This document shows positions 54,244-63,004 of a stretch of DNA of 64,000 bases, piece after piece. The notes below the pieces were generated by a model that worked only from the letters and a program-made list of their open reading frames with translations, was not told where the DNA came from and made no database searches. Source of the DNA: Dyella terrae (GTDB lineage Bacteria; Pseudomonadota; Gammaproteobacteria; Xanthomonadales; Rhodanobacteraceae); the NCBI RefSeq assembly GCF_004322705.1, contig NZ_SIZZ01000002.1, forward strand, positions 806,001 to 870,000. Direction: 5' to 3'. Both the position numbers and the translations under genes were made by a program. The number at the start of each line of letters is the position of its first letter. The first letter of the stretch is position 1.

Positions 54244-56388
54244 GTGATCCAGGCCGTTTCCGCCGCCAATTCGAGCCTCGCCGCGTGGCGTGACCGCGCG
54301 GCATCGGTGCCGGCCGTGCTGGCGCAGGCGCTGGATGTCGCAGAACAGCAGCGCATCCATGCCCACGAGTGCGTCGACGTCCTGGACCTGCTGGCCATGC
54401 TGGGCTGCGATGCGCAGACCCAGGCGGCGGCGCTCTGGTTCGATGTGGCGCGCGTGGCACCGGCGGTGTGGGCCGAGCACGAGCCACGGCTGCCCCCGGA
54501 CGTCCAGCGCCTTGTCGCCGGCCAGCTTGCCGCGGAAAAGGTTTGGGCCCTGCATGCGCAGCGCACGCAACCGGGCAGTGCCGAGGGGTTGCGTCGCTTG
54601 TTGCTGGCCATCATTCGCGACCTGCGCGTGGTCTTCGTGCTGCTCGCTCGGCAGCTTGCGCGGATGCGCGGGGCCAGCCAGCTGCCTGAAGACGAGCGCC
54701 GGGAGCTGGCCAGCCTGACGCGCGACATCCACGCACCGCTCGCCAACCGCCTGGGTATCTGGCAGCTCAAATGGGAGCTGGAGGACCTGGCGTTCCGCCA
54801 CCTGCAGCCGGAAACCTACAAGCGCATCGCCAAACTGCTTGATGAGCGTCGTGCCGATCGCGAGGAGTTCATCCGCGAGTCGCTGGATGAGCTGCGCCGT
54901 GCACTCAAGGCCGCTGGCATCGAGGCCGATCTCGCCGGTCGTCCGAAGCACATCTATTCGATCTGGAAAAAGATGCAGCGCAAGTCGCTGGAGTTTTCCG
55001 ACCTCTACGACATTCGCGCCGTGCGCGTGCTGGTGAATTCCGTCGCCGATTGCTATGGCGCGCTCGGCGTCGTGCACGCGCTGTGGCCGCACCTTCCCGG
55101 TGAGTTCGACGATTACATCGCGCGCCCGAAAGGCAACGACTATCGCTCGCTGCATACGGCGGTGATCGGCCCGCAGGGCAAGACGCTGGAAGTGCAGATC
55201 CGCACGCACGACATGCACCGCGTCAACGAGCTCGGCGTGGCGGCGCACTGGCGCTACAAGGAAGGTGGCAGCGCCGACAGTGAATTCGAGGCAAAAATCG
55301 CCTGGATGCGTCGATTGCTGGAGCCGAAGGCGGACAGCGAAGGCGATCTGGCGGCTGAGCTCCATACGGAGCTGATGGAAGACCGGGTTTACGTGCTGAC
55401 ACCTCGCGGCGAAGTCATCGACATGCCGCGCGGCGCCACCGTGCTGGACTTCGCGTACCACGTGCACACGGAAGTCGGTCATCGCTGCCGTGGCGCCAAA
55501 GTCAACGGCCGTATCGTGCCGCTGACGCATCAGCCGCACAGTGGCGACCGCATCGAGATCCTCACCGGCAAGGTGGCCGAGCCCAGCCGTGACTGGCTGT
55601 CGGCGCATCATGGCTATCTGCAGACCTCGCGTGCCAGGGAAAAAGTGCGCACGTGGTTCCGCAAGAGCGCGCACGATGCGAACCTGGCCGCCGGTCGCAC
55701 CATGCTGGAGCGCGAACTGAAGCGTCTGGCGCTTCCGTCCGCGGATATCGCCAAACTGCCCGCGCATTTCCACCTCAAGCACCTGGACGAGGTAATGGTG
55801 GCGCTGGCGCTGGGTGAGATCACCACCGGCCAGATCGCGCGCACGCTGCAGGAGGCCCAGGTGGCCCAGCAGGCGCCCAGCGAAGTCACGCAGTCGGCGA
55901 TGCCGGTGACATCGCGGCACCAGACGCTCGATCACAGTGCCCTAAGCATTGAAGGCGTCGGCAACCTGCTGACGACGCTGGCGCGCTGCTGCCAGCCTTT
56001 GCCGGGCGATGCGGTGCGGGGATTCGTCACGCGAGGCCGCGGCGTCTCGGTGCATCGCGCGGACTGCGTGAGCCTGGCGCGGCTGGCCCGCCGCGATCCG
56101 GATCGCGTCATTGATGTGGAATGGGGCAGGGCGTCCGCTCAAGCCTACGAGGTGGACGTGGAATTGCACGGCTACGATCGCAAGGGTTTGCAGAAGGACG
56201 TCGCCACCGTCATCAGCAACGCCGGCACCAACATCATTGCCTCGTCCAGTCGGGTCTTTACGCGTACCGGCGAGGTGGAGATGCGCTTTACCTTGCGGGT
56301 GAAGGACTTCGAGCAGCTCTCCACCCTGCTCAGTCGACTGGTCGCCCTGCCCAACGTCGTCGAGGCACGGCGCGTCAGCGGCAGCTGA
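54244..56388 (+). CDS. relA: (p)ppGpp synthetase RelA
   Basis: 714 residues from a GTG with GAGGA upstream. N-terminal pseudo-hydrolase region lacks the HD motif (ALWFDVARV where SpoT has HDxxED), so it cannot degrade ppGpp. Synthetase domain: RPKHIYSIWKKMQRK, YDIRAVRVLV and the EFDD signature at 287-290, the RelA form of the ExDD/RxKD switch. TGS domain follows (VYVLTPRGEVIDMPRGATVLDFAYHVH), then the zinc-finger region with ARCCQPLPGDAVRGFVTRGRGVSVHRADC, and a C-terminal ACT/RRM domain. It senses uncharged tRNA on the ribosome and makes the stringent-response alarmone. A SpoT-type enzyme should be elsewhere. Confidence 0.95.
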   Translation: MIQAVSAANSSLAAWRDRAASVPAVLAQALDVAEQQRIHAHECVDVLDLLAMLGCDAQTQAAALWFDVARVAPAVWAEHEPRLPPDVQRLVAGQLAAEKVWALHAQRTQPGSAEGLRRLLLAIIRDLRVVFVLLARQLARMRGASQLPEDERRELASLTRDIHAPLANRLGIWQLKWELEDLAFRHLQPETYKRIAKLLDERRADREEFIRESLDELRRALKAAGIEADLAGRPKHIYSIWKKMQRKSLEFSDLYDIRAVRVLVNSVADCYGALGVVHALWPHLPGEFDDYIARPKGNDYRSLHTAVIGPQGKTLEVQIRTHDMHRVNELGVAAHWRYKEGGSADSEFEAKIAWMRRLLEPKADSEGDLAAELHTELMEDRVYVLTPRGEVIDMPRGATVLDFAYHVHTEVGHRCRGAKVNGRIVPLTHQPHSGDRIEILTGKVAEPSRDWLSAHHGYLQTSRAREKVRTWFRKSAHDANLAAGRTMLERELKRLALPSADIAKLPAHFHLKHLDEVMVALALGEITTGQIARTLQEAQVAQQAPSEVTQSAMPVTSRHQTLDHSALSIEGVGNLLTTLARCCQPLPGDAVRGFVTRGRGVSVHRADCVSLARLARRDPDRVIDVEWGRASAQAYEVDVELHGYDRKGLQKDVATVISNAGTNIIASSSRVFTRTGEVEMRFTLRVKDFEQLSTLLSRLVALPNVVEARRVSGS

Positions 56389-56459
56389 ACGGGTGGTGGC
56401 ACCCGGCCGGCAGCCTTCGTTCAGGATGCTAAAGTGGGTCGATTCAGCGATGCCAGCCT

Positions 56460-58145
56460 ATGAACGGACGCAAAGACCCGCACGATCACCGGACCGAACC
56501 CACGCTGGGTGATATCGATCACCTGGACGAGCCGCCGCCGTCGCGTACGGAGGACGGCTTGCCTTCCCTGACGCTCGATCCGGAAAGCCGCCGCGCACCG
56601 CCGACGCGGCATCGCCCCCGTCAGACGTCCAGCCATCGCGGCTGGCTGTGGCCGATCCTGCTGCTTGTTGTCATGGGTCTGGGCGTCACCTTCTGGCTGC
56701 AGCAGGATCGCCTGCGCGGCATGGTCCCCACCACGGAACTCAATGATGTGCTGGGCCGCGCGGAGCAGGCCCTTGCCGAAGGACGCCTGGATGGCACCGA
56801 CGGCAACAGCGCCCGTGAATTGTTCGAAGCGGCGCGTGGGCTGGAGCCGGACAACGATCGTGCGCGCGACGGCCTGCGCAAGGTGGGCCTGGCCGAAGTG
56901 GCCAGGGCCGATGCCGCGCTGCGTAACGGGAAGATCGACGAAGCCGATCAGGCGACCAACGCCGCACGCGAACTCCTGGGTGGTGGCAGCGACGTGGATC
57001 GCCTGAGCCAGGCCATCGCCAAGGCGCGTGGTGCCAATACGCAGACCGATGCCCTGGTCAGCCAGGCGCAGCAGGCGCTTGCCGACGGCAAGGCCGAAGA
57101 GGCGGGCGCGTTCTATATCAAGGTGCTCGCCGCCGAGCCGGGCAATGCCGTGGCGACACATGGCCTGGACAAGGTGGGCGAGGCGTTGTCTGGCGATGCA
57201 CGCAAGGCCATCGAAGCGGGCGATCGCGCGACGGCGCAGGCCAAGGTCGACAAGCTTGCCGCGATGTTGCCCGGTTACGGCGAGCTGCCGTCGCTGCGCG
57301 CTGCACTGGTGCAGGACCGCAAGGCCGATGCGGGCGATGTCACCGACGCTATCAAGCAGGGCAATGACGCCTTGCGCGCCGGCCGCATTGCCGGCCCTGG
57401 CGACGACACAGCCCTGGCTTATTACAAATCGGCGCTGGCCATCGATCCGGATAACGACGACGCCAGGGCCGGCCTCGGGCAGGTGGCCCAGGCGCTGATC
57501 GTGCAGGCGAACGCGGCCCTGGATGGTGGCGACACAGCGCAGGCGCGAAAGCTGCTCGATCAGGCGGCGGAACTGGCGCCGAAATCAGCGGAGCTGGCGG
57601 CGACGCGAGCGCACCTCGCCGATCTCGGCAAGCGCCCGTCGTCCGACCAGCCCGTCGCGGCTGCGCAGGAGGCAGGCGAAGACACCCATCCTCCCCTGAC
57701 GGCCCAGCAAAGCGGCGAACTCGCGCGCATGGTGCAGCGTGCCGATGCCGCCGCGCGGCAAGGCAACATCATGCTCCCGCCGGGCGAAAGTGCGTACGAC
57801 CTGTATCGCGGTGCGCTGGCGATCGATGGCAACAATGAAGCGGCACGCCGTGGCCTGCAGAACCTGCCCGCCGTCGCGATCGCCCAGTTCAATCAGGCGA
57901 TCGCCAATGGCAATCTCTCGCAGGCTAGCGAACGCCTGTCCGATCTCGGCGACCTTTCGCCCGGGGAAGCGGGACAGGCCGAGCTTCGCCAGCGCCTTGC
58001 CGGTGCCTGGCTTGATCAGGCCGAGCAGCAACTGGCGCGTGGCAATCGCCCCGGTGCCGCTCAGGCCATCGACAAGGCACGCAAGCTTGCGCCGGACAAT
58101 CCGCGCTTGTCGTCGGTCGTCGCGCATCTGCAGGCGGGCGGTTGA
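56460..58145 (+). CDS. Membrane-anchored tetratricopeptide-like repeat protein
   Basis: 561 residues. A charged, proline-rich cytoplasmic N-terminus (about 60) precedes a single membrane helix (WLWPILLLVVMGLGVTFWL, 63-81). The rest is alpha-helical, built of degenerate TPR-like units about 34-80 residues long, each with patterns such as A-x-A-L-x-x-G-x-x-x-x-A and YYKSALAIDPDNDDARAGL (also LYRGALAIDGNNEAARRGL). So it is a periplasmic scaffold by prediction. Five bases separate it from the SDR gene, with PBP1B and a TPR lipoprotein beyond, so an envelope-assembly role is reasonable but unproved. TAAAGT at 56430 could be its -10. Confidence 0.82.
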   Translation: MNGRKDPHDHRTEPTLGDIDHLDEPPPSRTEDGLPSLTLDPESRRAPPTRHRPRQTSSHRGWLWPILLLVVMGLGVTFWLQQDRLRGMVPTTELNDVLGRAEQALAEGRLDGTDGNSARELFEAARGLEPDNDRARDGLRKVGLAEVARADAALRNGKIDEADQATNAARELLGGGSDVDRLSQAIAKARGANTQTDALVSQAQQALADGKAEEAGAFYIKVLAAEPGNAVATHGLDKVGEALSGDARKAIEAGDRATAQAKVDKLAAMLPGYGELPSLRAALVQDRKADAGDVTDAIKQGNDALRAGRIAGPGDDTALAYYKSALAIDPDNDDARAGLGQVAQALIVQANAALDGGDTAQARKLLDQAAELAPKSAELAATRAHLADLGKRPSSDQPVAAAQEAGEDTHPPLTAQQSGELARMVQRADAAARQGNIMLPPGESAYDLYRGALAIDGNNEAARRGLQNLPAVAIAQFNQAIANGNLSQASERLSDLGDLSPGEAGQAELRQRLAGAWLDQAEQQLARGNRPGAAQAIDKARKLAPDNPRLSSVVAHLQAGG

Positions 58146-58149
58146 GTTC

Positions 58150-59007
58150 ATGGCGTCGGGAAGTGCGAGCAGGGACGTCGTTGTTTTCGGTGCCAGCAGC
58201 CAGATCGGCTACTTCCTGTTGAAGCGGCTGGTGGCACGCAAGGATGGCGTCGTCGCGGTGAGCCGCAAGGCGCGTCCGGCGGAGCCGGGCATCACCTGGG
58301 TGGAAGGCGACCTGCCGTGGACGCCGCCGGCGCTGGACAAGTCATTCGACTGCGCGGCCAGTTTCGGACCGCTTGCACCCTTTGCCGCGTGGCTGGAACA
58401 GGCGCCGCTGCGTGACGATGCGTTTGTTGTGGCGACCAGTTCCATGAGCGCGGCGACGAAGATCGATTCGCCGGTGCTCGCCGAACGCGAGCTGGCCCAG
58501 CGCCTGCGCGAGGGTGAATCGCAGCTGGCGCAAGCCTGCGAGCGCCGGGGTTTTCGTTGGACGATTCTTCGCCCGACCATCGTTTACGGCGCCGCGCGCG
58601 ACAAGAGCCTCACCCCCATCGCCCGCCGCGCCGCGCGTACGCATGTCTTTCCCTGGCCGCAGGGCAAAGGCCTTCGCCAGCCGGTGCATGCCGATGACAT
58701 CGCGCAGGCCGTTCTCGCGGCGATCGATACTGGTGCCTGCGCGGGGCAGGTGGTACCCATCGGCGGCGGTGAGCGCCTGACGGCCGGACAGATGTTCGAT
58801 CGCGTGCGCCGGACAGTGCCCGGAACGGTGCTGCCTGTGCCTTTGCCGGCAGCGGGACTGGAGCTGATTGCGATGGCGGTGCCATGGATGCGGGGGCCGG
58901 TTGCGCGTCTCAACAGTGACCTGATTGCCGACAACAGCGTGCTCGAAGCATCCCTGGGCGTGCACCCGCGTCCCTTCCGTCCCGACCCCGCCTGCTGGGG
59001 CCTGTGA
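58150..59007 (+). CDS. NAD(P)-binding SDR-family protein (epimerase-like)
   Basis: 285 residues. The N-terminal dinucleotide motif is VVVFGASSQIGYFLLKRL, an extended/atypical SDR GxxxxIG pattern. WTILRPTIVYGAARD contains the usual post-Rossmann conserved stretch, with QPVHADDIAQAVLAAI after it. The YxxxK catalytic pair is not obvious, so it is likely an NmrA/UDP-sugar-epimerase-like atypical SDR, possibly a ubiquinone-related or regulatory type. It starts five bases after the TPR gene, probably cotranscribed. Substrate unknown. Confidence 0.85.
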   Translation: MASGSASRDVVVFGASSQIGYFLLKRLVARKDGVVAVSRKARPAEPGITWVEGDLPWTPPALDKSFDCAASFGPLAPFAAWLEQAPLRDDAFVVATSSMSAATKIDSPVLAERELAQRLREGESQLAQACERRGFRWTILRPTIVYGAARDKSLTPIARRAARTHVFPWPQGKGLRQPVHADDIAQAVLAAIDTGACAGQVVPIGGGERLTAGQMFDRVRRTVPGTVLPVPLPAAGLELIAMAVPWMRGPVARLNSDLIADNSVLEASLGVHPRPFRPDPACWGL

Positions 59008-59062
59008 CACCTTCCCCCCGGGCTGCCCGCAAATCGCCATTTTGCGGCCCTTTCGGACGCCC

Positions 59063-59100
59063 TGAAGACGGGCCGGCGTTCAGATGCCCGCCGGTCTTCA
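59063..59100 (+). repeat. Hairpin between the SDR gene and PBP1B
   Basis: GAAGAC and GTCTTC close a GC-rich imperfect stem (GGGCCGGC with GCCCGCCGG). No U-tract follows. The ATG at 59084 is in its loop, one reason to doubt that codon as the start of PBP1B. Confidence 0.5.
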
Positions 59101-59140
59101 GGCCCTATCATCGCGGCCTTATCGTTCAGGATTCTCTGCC

Positions 59141-61468
59141 TTGGCCTTTCTGACCCGTCTTCGCTCGTTCGCTAGCGCCGTCTGGCCTTGGGTGCGCATC
59201 CCGTTCTGGATTTGCCTCGGCTTGTTCGTGGGCTTCGTGCTCCCTTACACCCTGGTGCTCAACAAGCGCGTGCAGGATCGCTTCAACGATCTGGTCTTCG
59301 CCGTCCCCACCCGCGTTTATGCGCGACCGCTGGCGCTTGAGCCCGGCGCCCCCACGTCCCCGGCGGCCCTGGAGCTGGAGCTGACCTTCGCCGGTTACGG
59401 CAATGACGGTCACGGCCAGGTCGCCGGCACCTTTGCGAAGGACGGCGCGGCCTACACGATTTCCTCGCGAGGTTATGCCGGTCCCGACGGGGGCGAGCTG
59501 CCGAAGCGCATCAAGGTGGTGCTGTCCAAGGGGCAGGTGTCATCGGTCAAGGATCTGGGCACCGGCAAGGCGATCACTTCGGCGCATCTGGATCCCGCGC
59601 GTATCGCCACGGTGTATGGCTCGCAACAGGAAGAGCGCCGCATCGTCCATCTCGGCGACGTGCCGCCGTTGCTGATCGCGGGGCTGCAGGCGGTCGAGGA
59701 CCGCGACTTCAAGCATCACATCGGCATCGATTTCTCCGCCATCCTGCGCGCGACGTTCGCCAATCTGCGAGCCGGCCACACGGTGCAGGGCGGTTCGACG
59801 CTGACGCAGCAGCTGGTGCGCAACCTGTTCCTCGATCGTGACCAGAACATCACGCGCAAATTCAACGAAGCGCTGATGTCGATCCTGATCGAAGCGCACT
59901 ACGACAAGAGCCGCATCCTCGAGGCTTACATCAACGAGGTGTTCCTCGGTCAGCAGGGTAGCCAGGCGGTGCACGGTTTCGCCGCCGCGTCGGAGTTCTA
60001 TTTCGGACGTCGCATCGAAGACCTGCGTCCGCAGGAAATGGCCTTGCTTATCGGCATGGTGAAGGGACCGAGCTTCTACGATCCGCGTCGTTATCCGGAC
60101 CGTGCGTTGACGCGTCGCAACCTGGTGCTCGGCCAGTTCGTCGAAACGGGCCTGTTGAGCGCTGACGAAGCCAAGGCGGCGCAGGCGACGCCGCTGGGCA
60201 TCATCACCAATGGTCAATTGCCGCATAACCGCTTTCCGGCCTTCATGCAGCTGGTACGCGGACAGATCACCAACGACTTCGATGACACCACGCTCAGCGA
60301 AGGCAACCTGAGCATCTTCACCACGCTCGACCCCGCCGCGCAGCTCTACACCGAGCAGGCCATCGCCACGACGATGAAAGCGCTGGGCAAACGCGGTGAT
60401 GCGGCGCAGGCAGCGGCCGTCGTCACGGAGGCACAGACAGGCAGCGTGCTGGCCGTGGTCGGTAGCAAGGATCCGGGTGACCAGGGCTTCAACCGTGCGC
60501 TGGACTCGCGGCGTTCCATCGGCTCGCTGATCAAGCCGCTGGTGTACCTGGTGGCGCTTGCCCAACCCGATCGCTGGAACCTGGGCTCGCTCGTCGATGA
60601 CTCGCCGATCAGCATGCGCCAGCCCGATGGCACCCAGTGGACGCCGAAAAATGACGAAGGCGACTCGCATGGCGAGGTGCCGATGGTCGACGCGCTGGTG
60701 CATTCGTGGAACCTCGCCACGATCCACCTGGGCCTGGAAGTCGGCGTGCCGCGCATCAAGGCCTTCCTTGAATCGTTCGGCATGACCGATATCAACCCGA
60801 GCCCGTCCCTGTTGCTGGGTGCCCAGGGGTTCTCGCCGCTGCAGACCGCGCAGCTCTATCAGTACATCGCCGCCGACGGCCATGCGCTGCCGCTCGTCGC
60901 CGTGCGCGGGGTGGTGGACGCGAAGGGCCAGACGATCAAGCGCTATGAAGTGAAAACCGGGCAGGGCGAATACCAGGGTGCGGTGCGCCTGGTGACCTGG
61001 GCGATGCAGCAGGTGGCGCGTTCGGGTACGGCCGCCTCGATTGGTCGCGCGGGCCTCGGCAATCTCAATGCCGCCGGCAAGACCGGCACCAGCAACGACA
61101 TGCGTGACAGCTGGTTCGCCGGCTTCACCGAAGATCACCTGGCCGTGTTCTGGATGGGTCGCGACGACAACAAGCCAAGCGGGCTCTACGGCGCCACCGG
61201 CAGCCTGCGCGCCTGGCAGGAGCTGTTCCGCAAGCTGCCGACGCGGGCCTTGCCCGCTGAGCCGGGCCAGGGCCTGGAAATGGCCTGGATCGCCGACGGC
61301 AAGCGCACGGATCCGCAATGCGGAAATGCGCGGCAATTGCCGGTGATTGCAGGCACACTTCCGCAAAGTACCGAAGGCTGCTTCTGGCAGCGTGTGCAGA
61401 GCTGGTTTGGCGGCGGTGAAAACACCGAAGCCCCTGCGCCGGCCAACCCCGAACCCATCCGAGATTGA
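59141..61468 (+). CDS. mrcB: Penicillin-binding protein 1B, bifunctional transglycosylase/transpeptidase
   Basis: About 775 residues from TTG at 59141; an in-frame ATG at 59084 is the alternative, but it lies within a hairpin loop and before a TATCAT -10-like hexamer (59106). Short cytoplasmic N-terminus, one membrane helix (about 16-38), a UB2H-like region, then the GT51 glycosyltransferase (AVEDRDFKHH, E186; QGGSTLTQQLVRN; FYDPRRYPDR) and the transpeptidase with SxxK (S462-LIK), SWN and KTGT (from 647). It polymerises and cross-links peptidoglycan at the inner-membrane outer face. No LpoB is seen, but a lipoprotein gene follows two bases after the stop. Confidence 0.93.
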   Translation: MAFLTRLRSFASAVWPWVRIPFWICLGLFVGFVLPYTLVLNKRVQDRFNDLVFAVPTRVYARPLALEPGAPTSPAALELELTFAGYGNDGHGQVAGTFAKDGAAYTISSRGYAGPDGGELPKRIKVVLSKGQVSSVKDLGTGKAITSAHLDPARIATVYGSQQEERRIVHLGDVPPLLIAGLQAVEDRDFKHHIGIDFSAILRATFANLRAGHTVQGGSTLTQQLVRNLFLDRDQNITRKFNEALMSILIEAHYDKSRILEAYINEVFLGQQGSQAVHGFAAASEFYFGRRIEDLRPQEMALLIGMVKGPSFYDPRRYPDRALTRRNLVLGQFVETGLLSADEAKAAQATPLGIITNGQLPHNRFPAFMQLVRGQITNDFDDTTLSEGNLSIFTTLDPAAQLYTEQAIATTMKALGKRGDAAQAAAVVTEAQTGSVLAVVGSKDPGDQGFNRALDSRRSIGSLIKPLVYLVALAQPDRWNLGSLVDDSPISMRQPDGTQWTPKNDEGDSHGEVPMVDALVHSWNLATIHLGLEVGVPRIKAFLESFGMTDINPSPSLLLGAQGFSPLQTAQLYQYIAADGHALPLVAVRGVVDAKGQTIKRYEVKTGQGEYQGAVRLVTWAMQQVARSGTAASIGRAGLGNLNAAGKTGTSNDMRDSWFAGFTEDHLAVFWMGRDDNKPSGLYGATGSLRAWQELFRKLPTRALPAEPGQGLEMAWIADGKRTDPQCGNARQLPVIAGTLPQSTEGCFWQRVQSWFGGGENTEAPAPANPEPIRD

Positions 61469-61470
61469 TC

Positions 61471-62001
61471 ATGTCGTACCGTCTTGCCCGCACCGTCCTC
61501 CTGACCGCCGTCGTGGCTGGTCTCGCCATCACCGCGTGCACCAGGATCGCCGAACCGGAAAAGCCGGCGCGCGCGGTGCCGTCGGACGCCCAGATGATTG
61601 CTTCGATTCGCGCGGCAGGCGATCGCGAAAAATCGATCATCGACGTGAACCCACTGCGCGATCCGGGCGTGACGATGCTGCAGGATGGTGCCGGTGCCGA
61701 CGAGCGTCGTGGCGCGTACCAGGACGCTGCGGACAAGCTCGATCAGGCCCTCAAGCTCAGCCCCAACTCGCCGGACCTGCTGCAGGAACGGGCAGAAGTC
61801 GCGATTCGCCTGAAGGATTACCCGCGCGCCGAACAGCTCGCCCGCAAGTCGTGGGAGCTGGGGCCGCGCCTGGGCCCGCTGTGCGCGCGCAACTGGCAGA
61901 CCATCAAGGAGCTGCGCTTCCACGCCGGCGACGACGCTGGCGCGGCCACGGCGGACAAGTGGGTCAAGCAGTGCCACGTCGAGGGCGTGCCCCGCTACTG
62001 A
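61471..62001 (+). CDS. TPR-containing lipoprotein linked to PBP1B
   Basis: 176 residues. Signal peptide with lipobox ITAC (Cys at about 24) and Thr at +2, so an outer-membrane lipoprotein by the usual rule. The mature part has at least one TPR-like pair (YQDAADKLDQALKLSPNSPDLLQERAEVAIRLKDYPRAEQLARKSWELGP). It begins 2 bp after the PBP1B stop. In E. coli the outer-membrane lipoprotein LpoB activates PBP1B; the placement makes a comparable role possible, but this protein is not recognisably LpoB. Confidence 0.85.
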   Translation: MSYRLARTVLLTAVVAGLAITACTRIAEPEKPARAVPSDAQMIASIRAAGDREKSIIDVNPLRDPGVTMLQDGAGADERRGAYQDAADKLDQALKLSPNSPDLLQERAEVAIRLKDYPRAEQLARKSWELGPRLGPLCARNWQTIKELRFHAGDDAGAATADKWVKQCHVEGVPRY

Positions 62002-62100
62002 GGCAATCCCTGGCCACGGGCGAGGGCTTGCTACGGCGCGTGTGCAGATGGATGGCCCTTGTTCGATACTGCCGCAGTCATCCAAAAGGTGAATGCATCC

Positions 62101-63001
62101 ATGGCTGCCAGTGCGAAACCGAATAGGGTGCTCTTCGAACTGGACCTGCTGCGCGCGTTGGTCACGGTTGCCGACTGTGGGAGCTTCACAGCAGCAGCAC
62201 TTCGCCTGCATTCCACGCAATCCACGGTGAGCCAGAGGATCCGGCGTCTCGAAGAGGCGGCCGGATATGTGCTTCTGACGCGCGGCAAGGGTGATGTTCG
62301 CCCCACTGACGCCGGCGAAACCGTGCTGGCGTACGCGCGTCGACAACTTACGCTCAACGATGCATTGCTCGATGCGCTGACCGGCGCCGCTGTCGCGCTG
62401 ACGATCCGGCTGGGCGTACCCGAAGATTTCGCTGCAGGCCGCACGACTGAGTTGCTCGCGACCTTCAGTCGCCGCCATCCGCACGTCAAGCTTGAAGTGA
62501 GTGCAGGCCTGAGCCGCGATCTGCTGGATGCCTATGATCGCGGTGACCTGGATATGGCATTGGTCAAGCTTCGTCGCGACTCGCGTGAATCCGTGGCCCG
62601 CTGGCCCGAGCCCATGCGCTGGATCGACAGTGCGAAGAGCCCCGCCTTTCAGCTCGATCCGCTGCCGCTCGTAGCGTTTCCGCCTCGCGGCCTCTATCGA
62701 GATGACATGATCGGCGCGATTGAGCGCATGGGGCGACGCTGGCGCATCAGCTTTTCGAGCACCAGCCTTTCCGGTGTCCAGGCGGCGGTTGCCGCAGGCC
62801 TCGGCATCAGCCTGCTGCCCGCGCGAGCAGTGACGGCCGGGCACATCGTGTTGCATCGTCGCCAGGGGCCCTGCGATCGACACCATGGATATCGCGCTGC
62901 TCCACGGCGCAACGGCCGATCCCATGGTGCAGGAGCTCGGGCGCGAGCTGGGGCGGATGATCGGACGTGAAAACAAGCGTGGTCCGGCGCGGCCGCGCTG
63001 A
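62101..63001 (+). pseudogene. LysR-family regulator with 3' frameshift
   Basis: N-terminal wHTH (LDLLRALVTVADCGSFTAAALRLHSTQSTVSQRIRRLEEAAG) and the start of a substrate-binding domain (IRLGVPEDFAAGRTTELL...GLGISLLPARAV) are normal. ATG at 62101 with AAGGTG upstream. After residue 256 the frame becomes Arg/His-rich and stops at 62970; skipping one base near 62865-62871 (in AGGGGCCC) restores IDTMDIALLHGATADP and runs to a stop at 62999-63001, giving about 299 residues, the usual LysR length, ending 3 bp before the convergent gene. A one-base insertion is the simplest reading; a real inactivating mutation or a sequence error are both possible. Confidence 0.8.
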
Positions 63002-63004
63002 ACG

